Shown: positions 1 to 10,300 of the stretch, in pieces | Position numbering within the stretch: the first letter of the stretch is position 1 | Layout: each line of letters begins with the position of its first letter | Assembly: GCA_030710605.1 (NCBI GenBank) | Contig: CP092874.1 | Coordinates: forward strand, 22,075,791 to 22,139,790 | Direction: 5' to 3' | Length of the DNA: 64,000 bases | Source of the DNA: Cordylochernes scorpioides | Lineage: Eukaryota; Arthropoda; Arachnida; Pseudoscorpiones; Chernetidae | Notes under the pieces: generated by a model | The model's input: the letters and a program-made list of their open reading frames with translations, nothing else | What the model was told of the DNA's origin: nothing | The model's database searches: none | Position numbers and translations under genes: made by a program

Positions 1-180
1 ATGTGATTTTATATGGGAAGCATGACCTCTGGCGGCCTATTTAACAGAATATTTTTATCTATGATATATATTTTTAAATAAAACAATATCTTAATATAAC
101 ATTTTAAATAATATCTCAATATAACATTTTAAATAATATCTTAATATAACATTTTAAATAATATCTTAATATAACATATA
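1..180. repeat. AT-rich repeat fragment with 25-bp tandem units
   Basis: Positions about 10-60 match a dispersed repeat also seen at 3395-3640, 27985-28330 (opposite strand) and 58570-58860, marked by 'gacctctggcgg'. From about 86 to 180 a 25-bp unit (aatatcttaatataacattt plus 5 bases) is repeated about four times. This flank is not shared with the second version of the locus at 55.2-55.4 kb, so the homology between the two versions starts at about 181. Confidence 0.6.
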
Positions 181-184
181 TATA

Positions 185-752
185 CTAGACGTATGACCCG
201 GCTTCGCCCGAGAATTCCCCCGATTGCAATTTCCTTCATACTGAAAGTACATCAATAATAAATATTAGAAGTGCCATAGAATAGCAATACAGAAGTAACA
301 TATAAACTACAGGAAAAAAGTGTGTGTGATGGCAAAAATTGTATTATATTAGTGTTTAGGTATTTGATTTAATTAATATAGTTGATATAATAATATATAT
401 TTATATTATATATAATATAAATGAGTTTTAAAAATTGTAAAAAAAAAATGCATTGGCCAAGAATCGAACCCGGGCCGCCCGCGTGGCAGGCGAGCATTCT
501 ACCACTGAACCACCGATGCTTATAAAAAATGGCCATATTTGGGTATTCATTCCATTCCGGATTACTCCGTGTAAAAAAAAAGTTCTTCAAATGAAAAAAA
601 GAAATAGCCAAAAATACTAATCAAAATGTAGCCAAAATTTTTTTCAGGTTTATAAAAAGCGACATGCAAAATTTGGTACCAATTGGTTCAGTAGTTTTTG
701 AGTTTATCGCGAAACAGACAGACATTGACTTTTATATATATAGAGATATATG
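185..752. repeat. Dispersed repeat carrying a tRNA-Gly sequence (copy 1)
   Basis: About 570 bp, near-identical to 55415-55982 and to the split copy at 47604-52340. One end reads 'gtatgacccggcttcgccc'. The other reads 'cagtagtttttgagtttatc' and then a run of TATA ending in 'gagatatatgt'. A tRNA-Gly-like sequence lies inside on the minus strand. I recognise the end style from dispersed repeats of other invertebrate genomes but cannot assign a class. Confidence 0.65.
449..519 (-). tRNA. tRNA-Gly(GCC)-like sequence inside a repeat, slightly degraded
   Basis: On the minus strand this reads as a 71-nt glycine tRNA with the GCC anticodon loop (ctGCCac), an A box like TGGTTCAGTGG and a B box GGTTCGATTC. 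Compared with the copy at 47868-47938 the 3' half has changed. The acceptor stem has one C/A mismatch, and two T-stem pairs have become G/U. It may be a tRNA pseudogene or the promoter head of the surrounding repeat. Confidence 0.6.
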
Positions 753-1186
753 TAGATAGAAAGGAGAGCGGGAGAATACCTATAACCTATATGTAAATAT
801 GATATCAAATAATTATAGCTCTCTATGTACATATTTCCCATATATAACTATATTTATTATAATTTATTTCCCTATCTTTTTCTTTCCTATCATTTTATTA
901 TTTTATTATTACAGAAGCACTATCAGACTATTGTGCTATATTTGAATTATTTACATATATATCTTTAATTATTTACACGATGAATAAGTAGTGAATTGTA
1001 AATCTGTGATACAAATTGCTCTAAACTTGCCAAAGTGTTCATAAGATTGAGTATATACAGAAAGATGATTTGGCATTTTCCTATCATTAGTGATCTCTCG
1101 GGAGAATCTAGATATATTAGACAAAAGGTCTTAATAAAGGTATTGATAGATGAAGAGACTGAGTGATAGTTGTGGTTTGTTGGCAG
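753..1186. other. Intron sequence before the first copy A exon
   Basis: AT-rich intron with no recognisable gene or known repeat beyond the end of the tRNA-Gly repeat. It is shared almost base for base with 55983-56413. The 3' end supplies the acceptor ttggcag for the exon at 1187. Confidence 0.5.
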
Positions 1187-1314
1187 AGTGGACGTCTAGA
1201 CCTACTGTGTTGCATAAAGGCAGCGACCAAGCCGACCTTCGAAGCCACCAGAGGCAGTATCTACAACTTCTTTGACAAATACTTCTCCCACTGGCTGATG
1301 CACGATGTGGCCAG
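1187..1314 (+). CDS. NPC1: NPC1 copy A exon: cytoplasmic loop after the sterol-sensing domain
   Basis: Translates from AGT as [11 protein letters not shown] then a linker ending [10 protein letters not shown], matching the vertebrate NRLDIFCC region. The phase of the next exon requires the donor GTACAT at 1315. The better-looking donor GTAAGT at 1325 adds 10 nt and would break the frame. The copy B counterpart is 56414-56541, with 4 silent differences. Confidence 0.9.
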
Positions 1315-4300
1315 GTACATTCTGGTAAGTGGCCTGGCTCCTTCTAAATAGTGTTGCACCAAGTTGCAGCTTTTCAGGGTTGTCGACCTTGGTTTCTTCC
1401 TTCTTGGTGTTATACACGTTTCCCGAGCGCGTTTCCATATTCAAAGCAAATAAATAAAAGTAAAAGTAAATAAAAATAAATTACCTTTCAACAATATTGT
1501 GTTTATTTATTCGTGGTCTTCCTCGTAGGTCGTGATCCGCCGTCTTCCTCTAGGTCCTCTCTCCCTCCAATAACCCATCAAGATTTATATACAATAAATA
1601 TTACAAAAGGAATGGAACTATAAAAAGGAATGATGATAATCTAAATATTCTGTTTTAAATGAATATTAAATATCATAGAATATTTTGAATAAATGTAAGG
1701 CGCATTAAAATTGATGCAACAATATTGACACAACCTACTAAGTGTTTCTGTGAATATGCAAAATTTAAACCATTATTGTACTATCTTGAAGATAGAAGCT
1801 GCCTGGCCAACATTCATATTTCTTTTAAAAATATCGACACTTCGGTTTTATTTTCTCAATGTTTCAACAAAAATCTTTTTTGTCTTCGTCAGGAGAAATA
1901 AAAATAAAGCATTTGGCGCAAGGGGTTAAAAAATTATTTTTGTTAAAACGTTGAGAAAATAAAACTTAACTGGCCCAAGTGTCTATTTTTAAGAATTATT
2001 GTACTAATTATATTTTATAATACAATATAATGCGGCTTATGATTGTGAAATGACATTTGAAAATTTATCCCGCATGTGTTTCTTTTGAACAAAAACTGTG
2101 GGTTCAATTCCCATCCCTGGACACTTTATTTTTCCGTTTATCATTACTCTTTACAATTCATCCTTTCATTCTTCATCCCTAAGGTTGGAAATAATCGTTA
2201 TTTCTCCTTAAAATAAGTTTCAATTTTTCGTTCAAAAGAAACACATGCAGGATAAATTTTCAATTGTCGTTTCACTAATTATATTACCATTATATATAGT
2301 TATCCTTTTAATAGTTTTCCAAGGGATAAAGGGTTTCTATTCAAATCAAACCTGGTGTTGGTTTATAGTCAGTTAAAGTATGTAGTTTGGTTGAGATTTG
2401 GAAAAAAAAAACCTGGAATTATGATGTTATCAAAGAAATTTTACTATAAAAGTAATAATTTTAATTGGATTAGGAACCCTTATACAGGGTAAAACAAATG
2501 AAAACATTAAGATGTGAATGCTCTTACACTATTTATAATTATGGTATATATGAAAATCTAGTGTAAATTGATATACATTACTACATTAAGTCATAATAGT
2601 ATTAATAGACACATAGACATCCCTGATATATACAAAGCAATATTACCATAATGTACCTTAGGTGACCATTGCCAGTACGTTTTATTTTGGCTTGTTTTAC
2701 TCATGCTGCCTTAAATTGAATTGTATCTTAAACGTGAAGCTTCTTTTGATTTCCCACTTGGCATGCTCGGGGCACGCGGATATTTCTTACTGTTACTTTT
2801 CTCACTAATTTGCTAATACGTTTGTTTTTCTTGTATATATGCTAATTTTTCTCAATATGGATATATATATAAGATGCAAGTTTATTTAAATATGATGTCC
2901 TGTAGAAGGGTTATTGACCCGAAAGCTCGCCTTTATTAAAACTTATAAGAAACGCATCCTCGTACGCTTTAAATCTATTACTTACATTCTTTAGAGGATT
3001 CCAACCTTCTTTACATACATTACTACATATATGTCATAAAATATACTCTTCCAGGAATAATAAAGCAAACCTACAGACAACCCAGAGAGAGACGGGATGT
3101 AAAGTCTGGTCACTTGAGACAGCAGCAACATTCCAAGGGGTGACCACTAGGGTCCGTCACTTAACACCTTGGGACTTTGAAGTCAGTTGGAGATTGTGTG
3201 CGACACGAACGGCCGCTCGGCGGTGACAGGCCCGTCTCTCTCTGGTTGTCTTGGGCCCTCTTTCAAATTCTGATGTCCTTATTTCTCTTCCCCACCACAT
3301 ACTACCTCATATATCTATATATATAAAATAAAAGATTGGATTTTCTGCTTGATTTTGGATATTTTGTGGATTATGCCATGGCAATGTTAATTGAGCTAAA
3401 GGAATATATTAAAAACATAATTTGTTAAAAGTACTGCCTGGCTTAAGGCGTAAGAATCTAAAAAATGAAAAACTTATTTACATAATGTACAAAAGATTTG
3501 AGCCGGCCATTGGGATAAAACAACAACGAGTTTTTATAGGGGAAGAGTGACCTCTGGCGGTCGATTTAGCAGAGTATTTGAATCAATGAAATTATATAAT
3601 TTAAAATAAAATAATATTTTTATATAACATATATATAGAAAAGAAATGTTGTATTAATGATTATTTGTAATTATAAGTGGTGGATGGTGGTAAAGACTGT
3701 CACAGACTGTTGATGTTCCAGCTGGTGGTATTTGCCGGATGGGCCTGTCTGTCTCTTGCTGTGATCCCTCAGATAGAGGTGGGGATGGACCAGCAGCTCT
3801 CCATGCCCAGGGTAAGTTGCCTCCTCCCTTCCAATTGTTGTTGTTCTCTGACAAAGATAGTAAGAAACCTATGTAGATTTCTAGGATAATAAAATCCCTC
3901 ATACCTAAAGCTACTTGACACAAAAAGAGAGAAAATTAAAAATCCAGTGAACCTCTCAGTAAAGAACAATACTTAGTTGAATGTCCAAAATGTCCTTTAT
4001 AGAGAGGTGTCTTCTTCTCAGTGAGTTGCTAATTAGTAAAAATGTCAATTTTGGAAATATGAAAATTGTCCTTTGTAGAGAGGTGTCATATAGTGGAAGT
4101 GTCCTCTTGTGGAGGTTGTTCTACTGTATTTTGAAGGATTTTGACTGTTTATTCAATATATATAAATACAGTAGAACATTTCTCTCAAGAACAACACCTA
4201 GTTGCTGAGGTAAATTATCCTTTAGATAGAAATGTCCTCTTCCCGTAGAGCAGTTAATTTATTGACATGGAAATTTTTGGGTATAAAAACTGTCCTATGT

Positions 4301-7300
4301 AATGTTGTGTTCTTCTAGCTGGAGTGTTCTCTCTTAGAGAGCTTCTACTGTACTTACCTATAATGATATAATAGGGTAATACCTTTTTTTTATCATGAGC
4401 CTCATAATACTTTTTTTCATGATGTCACCATTTAGAGTGAAGAAGTAAACAAAGCTCAAGCAAACCTCCCATATACAGACTATATACAGGAGGCACGCAT
4501 CTTCAGCTTCATTAATTATATTAGGAGTGTATTATACCAGAGGAAAGGACACATGTTTCAATCTTAAATGAAATCAATCCTGTTAGATCCCTAGAATCCC
4601 AAATATGTAAACAAAGATGATCTACTTCAGACACATTGTTTGCGCCTAGTTATGTAAATAACTTTCTAGGCTGCATTGTTCTATAATCATGTAAATTTTT
4701 ATGTCTTTCTTTTAATTATGTAAATATAAATATAAAAAGAGTGAAAGATTCAATAAGTAAATAAGTCAGTCAGTTAGCTAAAACGACTGAGGCTTGGTCA
4801 TTCCTCTATTCAAACAGCTTGCTACATCGCAGTCTTGCGAAGGGACAACATTCTCAGTAGTCAATCCGCCGGTCTGGTCTGGTCTCGTAAAGTACAGTAA
4901 AAAAAAAAGCTCTGCCACATATCGTCATCTCCTGAGACCAGACTAAAGGCTGAAGGAGCTAAAGGAAATCCTAGCTAACATTGTCAGGAAACAAGCTCCA
5001 ACACACATAATGAGAGAAAATGGTTTGGAAAAGATGTTGGGGTAAATTAAAGGATAAGAGAGGAAGACCTACCATCAGCTTGCTAATAGGGAGATCAAGA
5101 AAGCTACTGGAAGGTCAATAGATTAGCTGTGAATGATGGTCATTAACAGGTCAAATTGGACAATATTTGTCCATGTAGTTACCAAAAGTTGACTTGATGG
5201 ACACTGACAACAACAAGCTTAATAGCAAGTTTTTACCTACACCAATTGTGATTAAAGGTTTTTAAAGAAAAAGGCATCTCCTTTTCGTGCAACTGAAAGT
5301 TGCTGTTGGCTTCGCGCATCTATCGGAATAAATATCAACTATTCTCGTTGATTTTTAATTATTCCAGAATTGGCCAAATACCCATTCTTGATTAATCAAG
5401 AAAAGCTAACCACGGACGCGTTTCGGGCTGTTGGCCCTCATCAGCGTGGTGCAAGCTGTACCTCAACGACCAAAAAATTGGTCATTAAGGCATCCTGAAA
5501 AATCATGAAACGGGTAGTTAAGACCAGAAATCTGAATTTTTTGGTCGTTAAGGTACAGCTTGCACCACGCTGATGAGGGCCAACAGCCCAAAACACATCC
5601 GTGGTTAACTTTTCTTGATTAATCAAGAATGGGTATTTGGCCAATTCTGGAATAATTAAAAATCAACGAGAATAGTTGATATTTATTCCGATAGATGGCG
5701 CAAGCCATCAGCAACTTTCAGTTGCACGATAAGGAGATGCCTTTTTTCTTAATTTATGCACCTTATCCCAGTACAATATCACATTTGTACTATTTTTTTT
5801 TCATAAAGGTTTTTTGTTCCAATCTCTAGTAACATGAAAAGAGAGAATGATATGAATTGTGTGCAGGACTCATACGTACTGAGGTACTTCCAAGGTATTG
5901 CAGAATACCTAAATGTGGGACCTCCCATGTACATGGTGGTGTCCGGGAGCAGTTACAACTATTCAGATCTCAAGGAGCAGAACTTACTTTGTGGATCAGC
6001 CGGCTGTGAACGTACCTCCCTCCAGTCTCTCATGTCCAACTATGTCAACCAGACCAACGTGTGAGTTCTCTCCCTTGGTGTACAACACATTCCTCTTCTA
6101 CCCTTCCTTACCTTGACTCCCTCTCTCTTCGGCGTCGGCCTCCATCCCGAGGCAATAAATATCACAAGTGTGGCGAAGGCTACCATCTACAAGTACCATC
6201 TTGGTATTGAGTTGGGTAACGCCAGCCTTCTTATCGATCTGCCCACTCTGTGGGAAAGAACTCTCGCAGTCCACCGGTGGCGGAGTCTTCCTCGAGGGTG
6301 GCGCCACCAATGACGACTTGTATATATTATATATATATGTATATTTATCAATTACTTTATATATTTATATTTATTTATTCATATGTTTATCATTATATAA
6401 TCATATTTATTCATATTTATATTTATACAGTATTTAACCTTATATAATCTTATATGGACATTGAAATAAAGTAGTTTCAATCTCTCTCTCAATGAGACAA
6501 TCAGCTCCAGTTCTTCTAAAGGAAACTTTGGATGAAACCTTCTGCTACTAGATACACTCATGGACAAAACTTAAGGAATTGGAAAGTCTGATGTCACCTG
6601 GCGTTTATTTTTTTTCCGGAGATGGGCAATTTCATTCACACTTGCTTATGAATATCTGAAACTATTATAGACATGTATGATTCTTTTGAAAATTAAACAA
6701 TTTCTACTGCCCTTACTGCAATGGAAAAATTAAAGGGAGTTTTCCATTGCAGTAAGGGCAGTAGAAATTGTTTAATTTTTAAAAGAATCATGGAAAACTC
6801 CCTTTAATTTTTCCATTGCAGTAAGGGCAGTGGAAATTGTTTAATTTTCAAAAGAATCATATGCGTCTATAATAGTTTTGAATATTCATAACAGATGGCA
6901 CGCTATGCATCATAATACACTTGCTTCTATTGTGTGTCTGCATTAAAGGTCATTGTGTATCAATAAGACTCAATTTGAATTAATGATTATAAACACAAGA
7001 CCAAATCCAAATAAATAGATAGCATATGATGTTTCAGTATCAGCGTTCTGACCATATTCAGACAAAAGTACTTAATGGTAACAACGCTGTTACAGAAACA
7101 TCACACACTATTTATTTATTTATTTGGATTTGGGCTTAATAACTTGTATTTCTAATCTATAATCTAATTTATATTTAAAAATCCTGAGTTCAACTGACCC
7201 GGTTGATGGTCCTCAACAAGGGTCCCACTCCAGGAATATGGAGGAGCTGTGTCCGTACTCATGTTAGAGTGCAGCAAAGGCTTCCATGTTAGGAACAGCC

Positions 7301-10300
7301 TCAAACTACAGGCAAAGTCAGACTTTCACCAAAGTGTGCCTGGATCATGGTGCCATGATCAACGAAAGCTGCACCCCTATACCCCATTCCATGAGATCAT
7401 GAACTCATGGGATTCGTGTAATCTTTACACAAGGGGATAAGAAACAACAACATAATCTAAATTGTGCCTTATCAATAAATGAATAATTAAAATATAAAAT
7501 GTCATTGTGTATCAAATATCATTCAAAGTTATTGTCTGAATCCTGATATACAAGCCCTTAAGTTTTGTCCATGAGTGTATATATAAAGATGTGCCTGAGC
7601 TGTATACAGATGTAGTGTGTGGTATTAGGACCTACATGGCGAGAGCCACCAACAACTGGCTAGATGACTACTACAGCTGGATCACCAGTGATGACTGTTG
7701 CCGACTCAATGCCACCACCATGGAGTACTGCGAGAAAACCCTCCCCACCTGTAACTACCTCTCTACACTTCTGGCTATCAAAACATCACTTGCCTATTTG
7801 CTCTTGCTGTGTTACCTTGACATTTACCCAATTACTAAAAGATGCATTATATATTACATAAGATGCTGCAATCTTTATTTTTTTGATTAAAGGAAGCTAT
7901 TCAGCAAGCCCTTCTTCAGTTCACTAAAACATCTCAGTTAGCTGAAGAAAGGCTTGCCTGAAAGCTTCCTTTAATCAAGTCTTCTTCTTTCTTATCTCCA
8001 CTCAATCATATCCCAAGCCCGGATAAAAAAGGAGGAGAGGGAGCAGTAACAAGCTCGCTAAAAAACCTGGGCTCAGCTGGCACGGCTGATAGTACCCTGT
8101 AAGTGCTCCTAATCCAGGGATACAGGATGAGCAGTGTTTGTACTCCATGTTAGGAGTGGCTGTACATGGTGTCTGTTTTTCATGTCAGAGGCGGCCATTT
8201 CTTTTGGAGCTAAGTTGGCCTGCCACTGAGTAGTGCTCCCAGTCTTAATGACAAAGGCATTCTACTTCACCCAGTGTGGAGATAAGAAAGAAGAAGAGGG
8301 TATCAAGCCTGTGGAGCTTGAGATTTTTGATGGTGTCTGCTGGGGATGTGAGTAGATAAGCTAATTTGTTGAAATCTGCAATCCCGTAATAATGAATATA
8401 CCTAACTACCATCTATATATAAGAAATTAAAGAATTAAAGCACCAATGTTTCTTTTAACCATAACCCCTTACTGCAATGAATAAATATATTGGGAGGGCT
8501 TAGCTCAATAGTGGTGAACCCAGTTTCGTTAATTTAATCTACCAGACTGCTTTTTTTGAGCTCCTCTAATATTGTATTGAACAATTATGCTTATATACAG
8601 TTACGAGCGTCATGCGTGGCCTCTGTCACGGTTTGCTTTTTTTTTTTTGGAATGGCGCCCTCCTATTGGTCGGCTACGATCACGCCACCTTTGCCCCCCC
8701 ACTCCCCATTTCTGTAACTATTGTGTTGGAGCGGGTCGCTCCTTAAATAAATGCATATATTAGTTAATAACCAAATGGAATCCTCTCTTTCTTTTTCCCA
8801 GTAAGAGACGCCTACGGAAGCCAACAGTACATAGACAGATAAAGCATATAGGCTATAGTTATTAACTAACATATGCATTTATTTAAGGCGCCAATTTATA
8901 ATTGTAACAAATAGTATTTGAATCAAAACATTCAATCGGGTAAAACACGGGCGTTGCCCGGGTCATTCAGCTAGTGCTTATATATACTACACTGAGGGGT
9001 GGAATCTTAGAAATGGTATTTAGGTAAAATATGGACATAAGCTTTTAGGACCTAATTCTTGTTTGTATCTTATCATATGTGTGTTCCTTTAAAATAGGCC
9101 TAACATGCTAAGTGAAGTGTAAACCTCCCAGTTAGACACTTGTTAGAAACCTCTCAAATAATCCTACCTCCAATAAATGACAACCTCCATTAGAGATCAA
9201 GACTAATACTACCCCTCCATACAGAGTATCAATAAAGCATCCAGGGATAAGTGTCTTGTTTAATTTTTATTCTTCTAACTTTTGGTCTAACATATCCTTC
9301 AATAGGACCATCTAGGAGTATAACCTCTAGCTATTTATATTTATCTATTATGAAAAAGGCATCTCCTTATCGTGCAACTGAAAGTTGCTGATGGCTTGCG
9401 TCATCTATCGGAATAAATATCAACCATTCTCATTGATTTTTTAATTATTCTAGATGGAGCAAGCTATCAGCAACTTTCAGTTGCACGATAAGGAGATGCC
9501 TTTTTCATAATTTATGCACCTTATACCAGTACAATATTACATATGTACTATTTTTTCACAGTTGCACGATAAGGAGATGCCTTTTTCATAATTTATGCAC
9601 CTTATACCAGTACAATATTACATATGTACTATTTTTTCACAGTTGCACGATAAGGAGATGCCTTTTTCATAATTTATGCACCTTATCCCAGTACAATATC
9701 ACATTTATACTATTTTTTCATATTTATCTATATTATATTGTTAGCTGAGGTTATACTCCTAGTTATTTCTGTTGAAGGACATGTTAGTCCAAAACTAGAG
9801 AAATAAAATTATAAAGAAACTTATCTCTCGATGCTTTATTGATTTTTATTAAATTATAAGTCAGGGGAAGAACGGTGAAGAACAAAAGACTTAGCTATAG
9901 AACTACAAGGTAATAAGACCAAATCCAAATAAATTAATAGGGTGTGACATTCCGGTAACAGTGTTATTACCATCATTTTTTAGTCTTTTGTCTCATGCTG
10001 GTAACAAAACTGTTGCCAAAACGTCATCCACTATTTATTCATTTGGATTTGGTCTTATTACTTTGCAGTTCTAATCTATAATCCATATTGTGACCCTCAC
10101 TTAGCCATAGAAAGGAAGCTAGACAGTAATACTGCTTGTTATTCCTAGCCCTAGTTGATAGGCATGGTTGTTAGAGAGGCTTGGTAACAAAGAGGTGTTT
10201 TTTGCCTGTTTAGTTGACTTATTTACAGTACTGTGCTGTGTTTCCAGGGTCGGCCTGTACTCCTTGTGGAGAGAGCGTGGTGTATGAGACAAACCGACCT

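Larger units (their letters stand above)
1315..3705. other. Copy A intron with decayed repeats
   Basis: About 2.4 kb. It contains a hammerhead-like inverted pair (1835-1975), a palindromic repeat with a tRNA-like half (2005-2290), a short motif 'cctgtagaagggttattgac' followed by 'ccgaaagctc' near 2904, a small inverted-repeat element (about 3079-3255) and a dispersed repeat (3395-3640). The rest, including a pyrimidine-rich stretch near 1505-1565, shows nothing I recognise. Confidence 0.5.
5266..5760. repeat. Fold-back Penelope-like element (family PLE1) carrying two hammerheads
   Basis: A near-perfect palindrome of about 490 bp. Its left arm starts 'aaaaaggcatctccttttcg' and its right arm ends 'aaggagatgcctttttt'. 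Each arm contains the same hammerhead ribozyme sequence, one per strand. Hammerheads in inverted or tandem terminal repeats are known from Penelope-like retroelements; assignment of this element to that class is inference. The second version is at 61096-61580. Confidence 0.65.

Noticed and set aside
2890..2950. 'cctgtagaagggttattgac' with 'ccgaaagctc' as a hammerhead
   Set aside because: The core reads CTGTAGA, so the invariant A after CTG is missing. At best a relic; the same holds for 34518 and 52820.
4380..4960. Possible exon between 4380 and 4960
   Set aside because: No splice-bounded frame matches NPC1, and exons 3811 and 5867 already join in phase.
7751..7890. Open frame continuing past the NPC1 exon at 7750
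   Set aside because: The continuation ([13 protein letters not shown]...) leaves the family alignment, and only the donor at 7751 joins in phase to 10248.
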